Source: Salinimonas iocasae
GTDB taxonomy: Bacteria > Pseudomonadota > Gammaproteobacteria > Enterobacterales > Alteromonadaceae
DNA: 64,000 nt
Assembly (NCBI RefSeq): GCF_006228385.1
Contig: NZ_CP039852.1
Location: forward strand, 434,001 to 498,000
Reading direction: 5' to 3'
A program made the position numbers and the translations under genes. Shown here one piece after another: positions 1 through 9,345 of this stretch. Position 1 is the first letter of the stretch. The number at the start of each line of letters is the position of its first letter. The notes under the pieces were generated by a model, which did no database searches, had not been told where the DNA came from, and saw only the letters and a program-made list of their open reading frames with translations.

Positions 1-230
1 TGGAAGGGCATTTTAACGTAGGTCGTTAATAACGCCAGCGGTACGCCCAGTACAACAGCGCCGATGATAGTGAGCGCCACCAACGCCATAGTATTTCCCA
101 GCACTCTTAGGTTGTGCGTATCAAACAGCGCAGAAGTATCCTGCGCTAGTGTGAAGAGCACGGATAATGGCAGGACCGCCAGAAATGCTATCAGAAACGC
201 AAACGGATAAGATTTTGGGATTGATCTCAC
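1..230 (-). CDS. Iron(III) ABC transporter permease, N-terminal part (cut by window edge)
   Basis: Only the first 76 codons are in the window. The frame opens with GTG at 230, overlapping the stop codon of the binding-protein gene at 227-229, which implies translational coupling. The visible residues form one hydrophobic segment at about residues 9-27 and a second at about 51-69, ending in a threonine-tyrosine-valine stretch, as in the first two membrane helices of FbpB/SfuB-type inner-membrane permeases. The identity rests mainly on the neighbouring Fe(3+)-binding protein. It would form the channel through which iron released by that protein enters the cytoplasm. The rest of the gene, and presumably the ATPase, lie outside the window. 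Confidence 0.8.
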   Translation of the reverse strand, partial: MRSIPKSYPFAFLIAFLAVLPLSVLFTLAQDTSALFDTHNLRVLGNTMALVALTIIGAVVLGVPLALLTTYVKMPF

Positions 231-1264
231 AAAACGCCTGCTTCTCTCATCAGGTTGAGAGTCGGACGAAGATCTGCCAGTTTACGCAGGTCTAAATCAG
301 GCGGGGTCAGTGTCGCTAGCTCGGGTAAGCCCTCAGGGGATTTCACTCCACTTACCAAAGGTATTTCATAAGCTTCAGAGGAAAGATAGGCCTGAACCTC
401 TGCCGATAGCAAGTAACGCATAAAGTTAAATGGCAGGTCGCCGTCGCTTAATGCCAGAATACCAGACGCGTTTACCAGACAGCCGGCGTCTGAGTTCGTA
501 TAGGCCAAATCGACGTTCGCATCAGGTTTGCCTGCTTTAAGGCGCAATGTGTAATAGTGGTTAGCAAAGCCAACATCAACTTCACCGCGCTCTACAGCCA
601 TTACCACACCCAGTTCGCCCGCATAGCTTTTAGCATGCTTGCTGACGCCCTTTAACCATGAAAGTGTGGCTTTTTCGCCTTCAAGAATGCGCATTGCAGT
701 TAAAAAGGACTGAAAAGAAGCATAGGCAGGTGCCCAACCGATGGACAAGTCGCTGTCAGCCAGAGCCATAATATCGTCCGGGACTTTATCTGCACTCAAC
801 CGTTCGGTGTTATAAGGCAATGTGCGGATGCGGCCGGTCACCGGCGACCAGCGCGGATAGCGAAAGCCAGGCTTAAGCTGCTCGTTAAAACCTTCCGGTA
901 AGGGGCGGGCCAGCCCCGCATCGGTAATCATCCCGATTGAGCCAGTATCAACCGCCCAAAACAAATCTGCACGACGGACACCAGCCTGCGCTTCAGCCAC
1001 AATAGTATTTGCCAGTGCGGCAGTTGCCCCTCGTCGAATCTGAAGATTTAGTTTTGGGTTGCGCTGACGAATAGCATCGAGAACTTTTTCGTATAACCCA
1101 CCTTCACCGCGGCCCAGATAAAGTGTCAAATCCCCTTCCAAAGCGGGCAGATCTTTTACTGAAACTGCACCCGACTGTGCGGCAAGACTCGAGCGGATGC
1201 TCATCGGCATTGCTGCCAGAGCACCTGCGGCGGCAAGTGATTGTAGAAACGTTCTACGCTGCAT
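227..1264 (-). CDS. Periplasmic Fe(3+)-binding protein of an ABC transporter (FbpA type), Tat signal
   Basis: 345 residues. The N-terminus QRRTFLQ followed by an alanine-rich hydrophobic stretch is a twin-arginine signal, so the protein is probably exported folded. The adjacent tyrosines Y237-Y238 in the context NHYYTLR match the iron-coordinating tyrosine pair of FbpA/FutA proteins, and the length fits that family. The role would be capture of ferric iron in the periplasm and delivery to the overlapping permease gene downstream. The gene starts 10 bases after the stop of the 271-residue gene at 1275-2090, and both lie behind a Fur box, so induction by iron starvation is expected. An iron-binding function is well supported by motif and context; the exact ligand form (free Fe3+ or a chelate) cannot be read from sequence. 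Confidence 0.85.
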   Translation of the reverse strand: MQRRTFLQSLAAAGALAAMPMSIRSSLAAQSGAVSVKDLPALEGDLTLYLGRGEGGLYEKVLDAIRQRNPKLNLQIRRGATAALANTIVAEAQAGVRRADLFWAVDTGSIGMITDAGLARPLPEGFNEQLKPGFRYPRWSPVTGRIRTLPYNTERLSADKVPDDIMALADSDLSIGWAPAYASFQSFLTAMRILEGEKATLSWLKGVSKHAKSYAGELGVVMAVERGEVDVGFANHYYTLRLKAGKPDANVDLAYTNSDAGCLVNASGILALSDGDLPFNFMRYLLSAEVQAYLSSEAYEIPLVSGVKSPEGLPELATLTPPDLDLRKLADLRPTLNLMREAGVL

Positions 1265-1274
1265 ATCCTAATCC

Positions 1275-2090
1275 TTAAAAGACGTCTTTTCGGTTTTGCT
1301 CAGCCTTCTTAAGTAGCGTTTGCGCCTTGCTAAGCTTTTGCTTCATCGCTTCTACGATACCGCGGACATCATCTACGCTTTTACCGCTTTCAATCGCTTG
1401 CGGTAGCGTAACGTTAAAATCTTTTTCCAACGCCTCGACCAGAGAGGCATCCTGCTCAATCAGAGCACCCTCAATACCTTCAAAGCGCTCCATGTAGGTA
1501 TCGTGAACCATAGTGGTGGCTACTTCTTTAAGTTGCTCGGCATATTTGGCAACTACTTTATCCAGACGCTTTTCAATATCGGCTACAATTTCCGGCGCGG
1601 TAGTAGGGGCTTTCTCAGTTGTTTTTACTTTTCCAATAACGCCTTTGTCCTGGTAATGGGCAGCAAGTTTAACTGCACCCAGTGCCTGCCAGAATGTTTT
1701 AGTTAGCGTTTGCTGGTACTGACGAACTTCTTTAGCGCTAGCGCCGTTCTCAATACCGGTTTTTATACCATAAATGTTCTGCCATATGGTTGCATAAAGA
1801 GGGATATATTGTGTTTCGATGGCAGAATGAAAGTTAACTTCTTCCCAGTAATCTATCAGTTCTTGCGTATCTACAGCTTCAGCACCGTTTTCTTCGTAGC
1901 GCGTTACAAAGCCATCATATTTATCTTCAAGCCAGGTAACTTCTTCATTATATTCATCCAGGTGCGCTTTAAGATGATTGACCTGGTCGGTAATTTCACC
2001 GTTTGCCTGGGCAGTAAATGATAGCGATGCTATTGATAAGCCAAGCGCAACCGCTGCGCACAATGATTTGTATGATGTGTAAGAACTCAT
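1275..2090 (-). CDS. Exported helical protein of unknown function, first gene of Fur-controlled iron operon
   Basis: 271 residues. An N-terminal signal peptide ends near TAQANG (residues 26-31), so the mature protein should be periplasmic. The rest is charged, rich in Glu, Lys and Gln, and predicted by eye to be almost entirely alpha-helical, with no cysteines after the signal and no membrane segment. It carries several tryptophan/tyrosine-containing helices in the first half and a coiled-coil-like C-terminal third. I do not recognise a family with confidence. It is the promoter-proximal gene of an operon with an Fe(3+)-binding protein and permease, and a Fur box lies 28-46 bases upstream of its start. 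The context suggests a role in periplasmic iron handling, but no metal-binding motif is obvious. The start at 2090 is the natural one for the signal peptide. Confidence 0.75.
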   Translation of the reverse strand: MSSYTSYKSLCAAVALGLSIASLSFTAQANGEITDQVNHLKAHLDEYNEEVTWLEDKYDGFVTRYEENGAEAVDTQELIDYWEEVNFHSAIETQYIPLYATIWQNIYGIKTGIENGASAKEVRQYQQTLTKTFWQALGAVKLAAHYQDKGVIGKVKTTEKAPTTAPEIVADIEKRLDKVVAKYAEQLKEVATTMVHDTYMERFEGIEGALIEQDASLVEALEKDFNVTLPQAIESGKSVDDVRGIVEAMKQKLSKAQTLLKKAEQNRKDVF

Positions 2091-2117
2091 AATGCATTCC
2101 GTATTTTATGGTTTGAA

Positions 2118-2136
2118 AATGATACTTATTATCATT
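2118..2136 (-). promoter_or_regulatory. Fur box upstream of the iron operon
   Basis: The 19-bp near-palindrome AATGATACTTATTATCATT closely matches the Fur consensus of inverted NAT(A/T)AT-type hexamers. It lies 28 bases before the start codon of the 271-residue gene, where Fur-Fe2+ would block transcription. The iron-transport genes downstream support the assignment. Confidence 0.88.
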
Positions 2137-2470
2137 TCTATAGTAAAGCCACGTTCGTGGTTCACAATGTGTCGTTTACCGTTTGTCGTACGAATTTATT
2201 GACGATTTATAACACCTTATCAGATACCTGACTTAACATAGCCTGAACATAAACCCGTTTTTAATGGTAATTCACTGCAAGCGATTGATTTTCGGTGACT
2301 GGGGAAAGCAGCCATTTGGGGAGTAGGTTACTTTGCAAAGAAAGTTGAAAATGGAATTTGCTGATTTGGTCTGCCGCCAGAAGTTCTGGCAAACCAGGGA
2401 AGTGATGATGTCTGATTGCATTAAAAGTGATCTTATTTGGATGAACTAGGACGAAAATTGCTTACAAGGG
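2137..2470. other. Intergenic region between the iron operon and rplK
   Basis: No gene is visible in this stretch. It separates two divergent units. A perfect 7-bp inverted repeat with a one-base centre, GCCAGAAGTTCTGGC, occupies 2376-2390 and could be an operator or cruciform. No remnant of secE or nusG, the genes usually found upstream of rplK, can be recognised. Confidence 0.5.
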
Positions 2471-2499
2471 TTGCGTAGGTTTTAATCACCTTATATAAT
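2471..2499 (+). promoter_or_regulatory. Strong sigma-70 promoter of the rplK operon
   Basis: The -35 box TTGCGT (2471-2476) and the perfect -10 box TATAAT (2494-2499) are separated by exactly 17 bp. The bases after the -10 box are GCGCGCCC, a GC-rich discriminator typical of growth-rate and ppGpp/DksA-controlled ribosomal promoters. Transcription should start near 2506. Confidence 0.85.
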
Positions 2500-2505
2500 G
2501 CGCGC

Positions 2506-2589
2506 CCTTTTAAACGTAATGGGGAGCCGAAAACGCAAGTATTCTCGATACTTGCCAGGCGTTAGACCCACCAACGAGAGCAAAGTAAA
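2506..2589 (+). promoter_or_regulatory. rplK-rplA mRNA leader, likely ribosomal protein L1 autoregulation site
   Basis: The 84-base leader folds into a hairpin with an 8-bp stem, GCAAGTAT (2535-2542) and ATACTTGC (2548-2555). It is flanked by GGGGAGCC and GTTAGACCC motifs that resemble the L1-binding site on 23S rRNA and on the E. coli L11 operon leader. L1, made from the second gene, is known to bind such leaders and block translation of both genes. The fold here is by eye. Confidence 0.6.
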
Positions 2590-3018
2590 ATGGCTAAGAA
2601 AGTAACCGGCTTAATTAAGCTACAGGTTGCAGCTGGCGCTGCTAACCCAAGCCCACCAGTTGGCCCTGCGTTAGGTCAACATGGTGTAAACATCATGGAA
2701 TTCTGTAAGGCTTTCAATGCGAAAACTGAAAGTCTTGAAAAAGGCGCTCCGGTACCAGTAGAAATTACGGTATACGAAGATCGTTCTTTTACATTCGAAA
2801 CTAAGACTCCACCAGCTTCGTTCCTGCTGAAAAAAGCAGCTGGAATCAAGAGTGGATCAGGCCGTCCTAACACTGAAAAAGTGGGTACAGTTACCCGTGC
2901 TCAGTTGGAAGAAATCGCCAACACTAAAGAGCCGGACCTGACTGCCGCTGACCTGGATGCAGCAGTACGTACTATCGCGGGTTCTGCTCGCTCAATGGGC
3001 TTGAAGGTAGAGGGTTAA
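2590..3018 (+). CDS. rplK: 50S ribosomal protein L11
   Basis: 142 residues, the usual L11 length. The N-terminal sequence begins [16 protein letters not shown], with the conserved proline-rich [19 protein letters not shown] segment that binds the GTPase-associated region of 23S rRNA. L11 helps couple elongation-factor GTP hydrolysis to the ribosome and is needed for RelA activation in the stringent response. It is the first gene of the rplKA unit, with a 5'-GAGAGC Shine-Dalgarno before the ATG. Only four bases separate it from rplA, so the two are cotranslated and probably co-repressed by L1. Nothing is unusual except that nusG is not the preceding gene. Confidence 0.98.
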   Translation: MAKKVTGLIKLQVAAGAANPSPPVGPALGQHGVNIMEFCKAFNAKTESLEKGAPVPVEITVYEDRSFTFETKTPPASFLLKKAAGIKSGSGRPNTEKVGTVTRAQLEEIANTKEPDLTAADLDAAVRTIAGSARSMGLKVEG

Positions 3019-3022
3019 TCGA

Positions 3023-3718
3023 ATGGCTAAATTAACAAAGCGCGCACGTATTATCCGCGACAAAGTTGATGCAACTAAAGAGTACGATATTGCTGAAGCA
3101 GTATCTCTGCTGAAAGAACTGGCAACTGCTAAGTTCCCTGAGAGTGTTGACGTAGCTGTTAACCTGGGTATCGATGCAAAGAAATCTGACCAGAACGTTC
3201 GTGGTGCAACAGTACTGCCAAACGGTACAGGTAAAGATGTTCGTGTAGCTGTATTTACTCAAGGCGCGAATGCTGACGCTGCGAAAGAAGCCGGTGCCGA
3301 TATCGTAGGTATGGATGATCTTGCTGAGCAGGTCAAGAAAGGCGAAATGAATTTTGACGTTGTAGTAGCTAGCCCTGACGCGATGCGCGTTGTTGGTCAG
3401 CTGGGTCAAATTCTGGGTCCACGTGGCCTGATGCCTAACCCTAAGACGGGTACAGTTACTCCAGACGTAGCTACAGCAGTTAAAAATGCTAAAGCTGGTC
3501 AGGTACGTTACCGCAATGATAAAAACGGTATCATTCACGCAAGCATCGGTAAGATCGCGTTTGAAGCTGACCAGATCAAAGAAAACTTAGAATCGCTACT
3601 GGAAGCACTGAAGAAAGCTAAGCCTTCTTCTGCAAAAGGTACTTACATCAAGAAAGTAAGCCTGAGCACTACAATGGGTGCCGGTGTCTCTGTAGACAAG
3701 GCTTCTGTAGGTCAGTAA
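3023..3718 (+). CDS. rplA: 50S ribosomal protein L1
   Basis: 231 residues, a normal length for L1. It begins [16 protein letters not shown] and contains the conserved [15 protein letters not shown] motif (around residues 130-145) and the lysine-rich C-terminal strand typical of the two-domain L1 fold. L1 binds the mobile L1 stalk of 23S rRNA and assists release of deacylated tRNA. It is also the autogenous repressor of the rplK-rplA messenger through the leader upstream of rplK. The gene follows rplK after four bases and is followed by the L10 leader. Confidence 0.98.
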   Translation: MAKLTKRARIIRDKVDATKEYDIAEAVSLLKELATAKFPESVDVAVNLGIDAKKSDQNVRGATVLPNGTGKDVRVAVFTQGANADAAKEAGADIVGMDDLAEQVKKGEMNFDVVVASPDAMRVVGQLGQILGPRGLMPNPKTGTVTPDVATAVKNAKAGQVRYRNDKNGIIHASIGKIAFEADQIKENLESLLEALKKAKPSSAKGTYIKKVSLSTTMGAGVSVDKASVGQ

Positions 3719-4005
3719 GCGGTTTCGACAGGCTACGGTCTGTCTCTCTTAAGGTTTTGGGTTGGAGCTGTTTTACACAGCTCCCGTCCTAGACCGCAGG
3801 CGCGATGCAGTGAAAGAGGTAAGAGAACTTTCACATTCAATGCAAAGCTTAAACAACAAGCCTGCGCAGACGGTGGTTTGACTCAGACTCTCTGGGGATA
3901 AAAACACCGTAGAGCGGTATCAACGGGAAACCGGAGATATCAATCTGTGAACCCTGATGTGGTAAGCAATTTTGTGAACGCATCAGATACAAAGAGGTGA
4001 ACTCA
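3719..4005 (+). promoter_or_regulatory. L10 (rplJL) mRNA leader, autoregulatory RNA
   Basis: The 287-base interval has no ORF but strong RNA structure. It contains a 7-bp hairpin at 3764-3784 (GGAGCTG/CAGCTCC) without a U tract. The block from about 3860 to 3930 (CCTGCGCAGACGGTGG, ACTCTCTGGGGATAAAAAC, GCGGTATCAACGGGAAACC) looks like the conserved L10 leader, in which a kink-turn is bound by the L10(L12)4 complex to repress rplJL translation. No convincing separate promoter was found. Confidence 0.75.
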
Positions 4006-4524
4006 GTGGCACTAGGTTTAGCAGCAAAGAAAGAGATCGTAGCAGAGGTTTCCGAAGTTGCGTCTCAAGCTCTATCCGTTGCCGTCGCTGAATACCGTGG
4101 GATGGAAGTTGCTGAACTGACAGACCTGCGCGTTAAAGCTCGTGAACAAGGTGTATACCTTAAAGTTATTCGTAACACACTGGCTAAGCGCGCTCTGGAA
4201 GGCAGCAAGTTCGAAGATATGGATAGCGCCCTGACGGGACCGCTTATCTATGGTTTCTCCATTGAAGCACCAGGTGGTGCGGCGCGTCTTTTCAAAGACT
4301 TTGGAAAAACTAACGATAAGCTACAGGTAACTGCGCTTTCTATTGGTAATGGCCTGATGGGTCCAGAAAAACTGGATGCAGTGGCTTCACTACCTACCCG
4401 CGACGAAGCGCTTGCAAAACTTCTTGCAACCTTCAAAGCACCGGTTGGCAAATTCGTTCAGACAATCAACGAAGTACCTACCAAATTTGTGCGTGTATTG
4501 GCGGCGATCAAAGACGAAAAATAA
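4006..4524 (+). CDS. rplJ: 50S ribosomal protein L10
   Basis: 172 residues. I place the start at GTG 4006 ([15 protein letters not shown]), which matches the usual L10 N-terminus, and not at the in-frame GTG at 3997. The Shine-Dalgarno AGAGGTG (3993-3999) sits six bases before GTG 4006 and would be destroyed as a ribosome site by the earlier start. L10 anchors the L7/L12 dimers through its C-terminal helix and binds the base of the stalk next to L11. Together with L12 it represses its own messenger through the preceding leader. rplL follows after 56 bases. Confidence 0.96.
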   Translation: MALGLAAKKEIVAEVSEVASQALSVAVAEYRGMEVAELTDLRVKAREQGVYLKVIRNTLAKRALEGSKFEDMDSALTGPLIYGFSIEAPGGAARLFKDFGKTNDKLQVTALSIGNGLMGPEKLDAVASLPTRDEALAKLLATFKAPVGKFVQTINEVPTKFVRVLAAIKDEK

Positions 4525-4580
4525 TTTTCGTTTTTGGAATATTGATTTTTTTAACATTTTAAACCCAGGAGTTTAGAGAA

Positions 4581-4955
4581 ATGGCTCTATCCAAAGAAGA
4601 TATCTTGAACGCGATTGCTGAAATGCCAGTTATGGAACTGGTTGAGCTAATCGAAGCAGCTGAAGAAAAGTTCGGCGTTGAAGCGACTGCTGCTGTTGCA
4701 GCTGCTCCAGTAGCTGGCGGCGAAGCTGCTGCTGCTGAAGAGAAAACTGAATTTGACGTTGTAATGACTTCATTCGGTGGCAACAAAGTTGCAGTAATCA
4801 AAGCGGTTCGCGGCGCAACTGGTCTTGGCCTGAAAGAAGCGAAAGAAGTAGTTGAGTCTGCTCCTAAAGCTATCAAAGAAGGCGTAAGCAAAGACGAAGC
4901 AGAAGAACTGAAGAAGCAGCTTGAAGAAGCTGGCGCTGAAGTTGAACTTAAGTAA
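4581..4955 (+). CDS. rplL: 50S ribosomal protein L7/L12
   Basis: 124 residues. It shows the N-terminal dimerisation helices ([15 protein letters not shown]), an alanine-rich flexible hinge at about residues 34-53, and the conserved C-terminal factor-binding domain with [12 protein letters not shown] and [12 protein letters not shown]. Four copies form the mobile stalk that recruits EF-Tu, EF-G, IF2 and release factors. A good Shine-Dalgarno (CCAGGAG) stands 10-15 bases before the ATG. A strong hairpin with a U run follows 35 bases after the stop and probably reduces transcription into rpoB, giving the known excess of L7/L12 over RNA polymerase. Confidence 0.98.
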   Translation: MALSKEDILNAIAEMPVMELVELIEAAEEKFGVEATAAVAAAPVAGGEAAAAEEKTEFDVVMTSFGGNKVAVIKAVRGATGLGLKEAKEVVESAPKAIKEGVSKDEAEELKKQLEEAGAEVELK

Positions 4956-4990
4956 TCTGATTTAGTCAGATTACCTGCCTTAAACGGCTA

Positions 4991-5022
4991 GGCTGGTGGT
5001 TTTTTAGACCACCAGCCTTTTT
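4991..5022 (+). terminator. rplL-rpoB attenuator (partial terminator)
   Basis: A perfect 10-bp stem, GGCTGGTGGT (4991-5000) and ACCACCAGCC (5008-5017), is followed by five T residues. It lies between rplL and rpoB, where E. coli also has an attenuator that lets only part of the transcription reach rpoBC. The remaining 214 bases up to rpoB have no convincing promoter; an AACCAAT/ATTGGTT inverted repeat lies at 5101-5127. Confidence 0.88.
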
Positions 5023-5236
5023 GCGCTGTAGGGTGTACAGTTTTTAACCCTTAACTGTGACATGAAAAGCGTACTCCGGCTCACCATATAAAAAGCATAA
5101 AACCAATAAGTTAACTAATAATTGGTTAAATTTTGTTGTATGCTGGTGAAATCGCCCGGAAAAAGGGTTGTGGAAGTTTGTTGTCTGATCATCTCAGACA
5201 GCAGGTTGGGTCATAAATCAGCAGGCTGAGGAACCC

Positions 5237-8200
5237 ATGGTTTACTCTTATAGCGAAAAGAAACGTATCCGTAAGGATTTTGGCAAACGCCCACAGGTAC
5301 TGGAAATTCCGTATCTTCTTTCAATTCAGCTAGACTCTTTCAAAAAATTTATTGAGACTGATCCTGATGCGCAACATGGTCTTGAAGCAGCATTTCGTTC
5401 AGTATTTCCAATTAAAAGTTATTCAGGCAACTCCGAACTTCAGTTCGTAAGCTATCGCCTGGGTGAACCCGTTTTCGACGTACAGGAATGTCAGATTCGT
5501 GGCGTCACCTATTCTGCTCCATTAAGAGTAAAACTACGTCTCGTATTATTTGATAAAGAAGCCGCCCCAGGTACTGTAAAAGACATTAAAGAACAAGAAG
5601 TGTACATGGGTGAAATTCCGTTAATGACGGAAAATGGTACCTTCGTTATCAATGGTACAGAGCGTGTAATCGTATCGCAGCTGCATCGCTCTCCGGGTGT
5701 ATTCTACGACCACGATAAGGGTAAAACCCACTCTTCTGGTAAGGTATTGTATAACGCGCGCGTTATTCCATATCGTGGCTCGTGGCTTGATTTTGAGTTT
5801 GATCCAAAAGATAACCTGTTTGTACGTATTGACCGCCGCCGTAAGTTACCGGCAACGATCATTCTTCGTGCACTGGAAATGTCAACGGAAGAAATCCTCG
5901 AAACTTTCTTCGAAAAAGTACAGGTCCGCATCGAAAAAGATTCATTAATGATGGAAGTTGTGCCAGACCGTTTACGCGGTGAAACAGCACAATTTGATAT
6001 TCTTGATGGTGATGGCAATGTTCTGGTTGAAACAGGTCGTCGTATTTCAGCGCGTCATACGCGTGCACTGGACAAGGCGGGTGTAACCGAGCTTGCTGTA
6101 CCAGCTGAATACCTGATGGGCCGTGTTTACGCGAGCACCTACGTTGATGAAGATAGCGGTGAAGTCATCGTTTCTGCAAACGACGAAGTGACCCTTGAAA
6201 ATCTGGCGGCATTGAGTCAGGCAAACATCAAAGATTTCGAAATTCTGTATATCAATGAGCTGGATCACGGTTCATACATTTCAGACACTCTGCGCATCGA
6301 CAGCACGACAAATCGTCTGGAAGCGCTGGTAGAAATCTATCGTATGATGCGTCCTGGTGAACCACCAACAAAAGATGCTGCTGAAACACTATTTGATAAC
6401 CTGTTCTTCTCTGATGAACGGTATGATCTGTCTTCAGTAGGACGCATGAAGTTTAATCGTCGCCTTGGCCGCGATGAGCTTACTGGTTCAGGTACCCTTG
6501 AAAAAGACGATATAGTTTCAGTTATGAAGCGTCTGATTCTTATCCGTGATGGTAAAGATGAAGTTGATGATATCGACCACTTGGGTAACCGTCGTATTCG
6601 CTCTGTGGGCGAAATGGCTGAAAACCAGTTCCGCGTAGGTTTGGTTCGTGTTGAGCGTGCAGTTAAAGAGCGTCTGAGCTTAGGCGATCTTGATAACATC
6701 ATGCCGCAGGATCTAATTAATGCGAAGCCTATCTCTGCAGCAGTGAAAGAATTCTTTGGTTCATCACAGCTGTCTCAGTTTATGGACCAGAACAACCCGC
6801 TGTCAGAAGTTACGCATAAGCGTCGTATTTCTGCGCTTGGTCCGGGTGGTCTGACACGTGAACGTGCAGGCTTCGAAGTACGAGACGTTCATCCTACGCA
6901 CTACGGTCGTCTGTGTCCGATAGAAACGCCGGAAGGACCGAACATCGGTCTGATTAACTCACTGGCAAGTTTCGCACGTACTAATGATTTTGGTTTCCTT
7001 GAAACGCCATTCCGTCGAATTAAAGACGGTGTCGTTACTGATGAAATTGATTACCTGTCTGCTATTGAAGAAGGTCAGTATGTAATCGCTCAGGCGAATA
7101 TAGCACTGGACGAAAATGGCGCAGTTATTGATGACTTGATTCCATCGCGTCACCGCGGTGAAACAGTACTTATGCCACGTGCTGAAATCAGCTACATGGA
7201 CGTTTCGCCACAACAAATCGTTTCAGTAGCGGCAAGTATCATTCCGTTCCTTGAACACGATGATGCTAACCGGGCTCTGATGGGTGCTAACATGCAACGT
7301 CAGGCAGTACCAACATTACGTGCAGATAAGCCGTTGGTTGGTACCGGTATGGAGCGTACTATTGCCGTTGATTCGGGTGTAACTGTTGTTGCTAAACGTG
7401 GCGGTGTTGTTGATTACGTTGACGCCAGCCGCATTGTTATCAAGGTTGACGAAGACGAAATGCTTGCTGGTGAAGCGGGTATTGATATCTACAATCTGAC
7501 CAAGTACACGCGTTCTAACCAGAACACCTGTATTAACCAGAAGCCTACCTGTAACGTTGGTGACCCAATCGTATCAGGTGATGTTCTGGCGGACGGTCCG
7601 TCTACTGACTTAGGTGAACTAGCACTTGGTCAGAATATGCGTATCGCGTTTATGCCCTGGAATGGTTATAACTTTGAGGATTCAATCCTTATTTCAGAGC
7701 GTGTAGCGCAGGAAGACCGTTTTACCACAATTCATATCCAGGAACTTAGCTGTATCGCTCGTGATACCAAGTTAGGGCCAGAAGAAATTTCTTCTGACAT
7801 ACCTAATGTTGGTGAAGCGGCACTGGGCAAACTGGATGAGTCAGGTGTTGTATACATCGGTGCTGAAGTCAAAGGCGGTGATATTCTGGTAGGTAAAGTG
7901 ACACCTAAAGGTGAAACACAACTTACTCCAGAAGAGAAGCTGCTACGTGCAATCTTCGGTGAAAAAGCGTCAGATGTTAAAGATACGTCACTGCGCGTAC
8001 CAAACTCTGTTCACGGCACTGTTATCGACGTTCAGGTATTTACCCGTGACGGCGTTGAGAAAGACAAACGTGCGCTTGAGATTGAAGACATGCAACTGCG
8101 TCAGGTTAAGAAAGACCTGTCTGATGAATTCAATATCTTAGCTGACGGTACGTTTGCACGTGCTCGCAATATGCTGATCAAAGCGGGCGTTGAAGAAGGC

Positions 8201-9265
8201 AAACTGGATAGCACCCCTCGCGAGAAATGGTTCGAGCTGACGTTGAAAGACGAAGACGCGCAGAACGAACTTGATCAGATTGCTGACCAGTACGCAGAGA
8301 TCAAGCAAGACTTTGATAAGAAGTTCGAAGCTAAGCGTCGCAAGATTACCCAGGGTGATGACCTTGCTCCGGGCGTACTGAAAATCGTTAAGGTTTACCT
8401 GGCGGTTAAACGCCACATCCAGCCTGGTGATAAAATGGCTGGTCGTCACGGTAACAAAGGTGTTATTTCAACCATCGTTCCGGTTGAAGATATGCCATAC
8501 GATGAGTTCGGTAACCCAGTTGATATCGTACTGAACCCGCTGGGTGTACCTTCGCGGATGAACATTGGTCAGATTCTTGAAACGCATATGGGTATGGCTG
8601 CCCACGGTATCGGCGTGAAAATCGACCGTATGCTTAAAGAACAGGAAGAGCAGGCAAAACTACGCGACTTCCTTAAAGAAGTGTACACGCTGGGTGAAAA
8701 CCACCAGGAAGTTGATATTGATAACTTCACAGACCATGAAGTGAATCGTCTGGCCGAAAACCTGCGTAAAGGTCTGCCTATCGCAACACCGGTATTTGAC
8801 GGTGCACGCGAAGAAGAAATTAAGGCGTTATTGAAGCTTGCGGATATTCCGGAAAGCGGACAAATCACGCTGTACGATGGTCGTACAGGTCGCTCGTTCG
8901 AGCGTCCGGTTACGGTGGGTTACATGTATATGCTGAAACTTAACCACCTTGTTGATGACAAGATGCACGCGCGTTCTACGGGCTCTTACAGCCTGGTTAC
9001 GCAGCAGCCTCTGGGTGGTAAAGCACAGTTCGGTGGCCAGCGCTTCGGTGAGATGGAAGTGTGGGCACTTGAAGCATACGGTGCGGCATATACGCTGCAG
9101 GAAATGCTGACAGTTAAGTCGGACGATGTGAACGGCCGTACGAAAATGTACAAAAACATCGTTGATGGCGACCACAGAATGGAGCCAGGCATGCCTGAAT
9201 CCTTCAACGTATTGCTTAAAGAAATCCGCTCGCTGGGTATCAATATCGAGTTGGAAGAAAAGTAA
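5237..9265 (+). CDS. rpoB: DNA-directed RNA polymerase subunit beta
   Basis: 1342 residues, the same length as E. coli RpoB, starting [19 protein letters not shown]. The rifampicin pocket reads [17 protein letters not shown] followed by [13 protein letters not shown] (about residues 508-537) with no resistance-type substitution visible. The C-terminal part has the conserved [12 protein letters not shown] segment near the active centre and [18 protein letters not shown] at the end. It is the second-largest catalytic subunit of RNA polymerase and contacts sigma and the RNA-DNA hybrid. It is co-transcribed with rplKAJL and with rpoC, which follows after 80 bases. There is nothing anomalous. Confidence 0.99.
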   Translation: MVYSYSEKKRIRKDFGKRPQVLEIPYLLSIQLDSFKKFIETDPDAQHGLEAAFRSVFPIKSYSGNSELQFVSYRLGEPVFDVQECQIRGVTYSAPLRVKLRLVLFDKEAAPGTVKDIKEQEVYMGEIPLMTENGTFVINGTERVIVSQLHRSPGVFYDHDKGKTHSSGKVLYNARVIPYRGSWLDFEFDPKDNLFVRIDRRRKLPATIILRALEMSTEEILETFFEKVQVRIEKDSLMMEVVPDRLRGETAQFDILDGDGNVLVETGRRISARHTRALDKAGVTELAVPAEYLMGRVYASTYVDEDSGEVIVSANDEVTLENLAALSQANIKDFEILYINELDHGSYISDTLRIDSTTNRLEALVEIYRMMRPGEPPTKDAAETLFDNLFFSDERYDLSSVGRMKFNRRLGRDELTGSGTLEKDDIVSVMKRLILIRDGKDEVDDIDHLGNRRIRSVGEMAENQFRVGLVRVERAVKERLSLGDLDNIMPQDLINAKPISAAVKEFFGSSQLSQFMDQNNPLSEVTHKRRISALGPGGLTRERAGFEVRDVHPTHYGRLCPIETPEGPNIGLINSLASFARTNDFGFLETPFRRIKDGVVTDEIDYLSAIEEGQYVIAQANIALDENGAVIDDLIPSRHRGETVLMPRAEISYMDVSPQQIVSVAASIIPFLEHDDANRALMGANMQRQAVPTLRADKPLVGTGMERTIAVDSGVTVVAKRGGVVDYVDASRIVIKVDEDEMLAGEAGIDIYNLTKYTRSNQNTCINQKPTCNVGDPIVSGDVLADGPSTDLGELALGQNMRIAFMPWNGYNFEDSILISERVAQEDRFTTIHIQELSCIARDTKLGPEEISSDIPNVGEAALGKLDESGVVYIGAEVKGGDILVGKVTPKGETQLTPEEKLLRAIFGEKASDVKDTSLRVPNSVHGTVIDVQVFTRDGVEKDKRALEIEDMQLRQVKKDLSDEFNILADGTFARARNMLIKAGVEEGKLDSTPREKWFELTLKDEDAQNELDQIADQYAEIKQDFDKKFEAKRRKITQGDDLAPGVLKIVKVYLAVKRHIQPGDKMAGRHGNKGVISTIVPVEDMPYDEFGNPVDIVLNPLGVPSRMNIGQILETHMGMAAHGIGVKIDRMLKEQEEQAKLRDFLKEVYTLGENHQEVDIDNFTDHEVNRLAENLRKGLPIATPVFDGAREEEIKALLKLADIPESGQITLYDGRTGRSFERPVTVGYMYMLKLNHLVDDKMHARSTGSYSLVTQQPLGGKAQFGGQRFGEMEVWALEAYGAAYTLQEMLTVKSDDVNGRTKMYKNIVDGDHRMEPGMPESFNVLLKEIRSLGINIELEEK

Positions 9266-9345
9266 GACGGCGTACGCCATAGTTTGATTTGATGGCCCGG
9301 CTGTAATGGCCGGGTTATAGAGACTGACTCCGCTGGGAGAGTATT

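Noticed and set aside
6740..6870. Rifampicin-resistance substitutions in rpoB
   Set aside because: The pocket residues match the sensitive consensus; the only difference noticed from E. coli is a conservative Ile/Val exchange.
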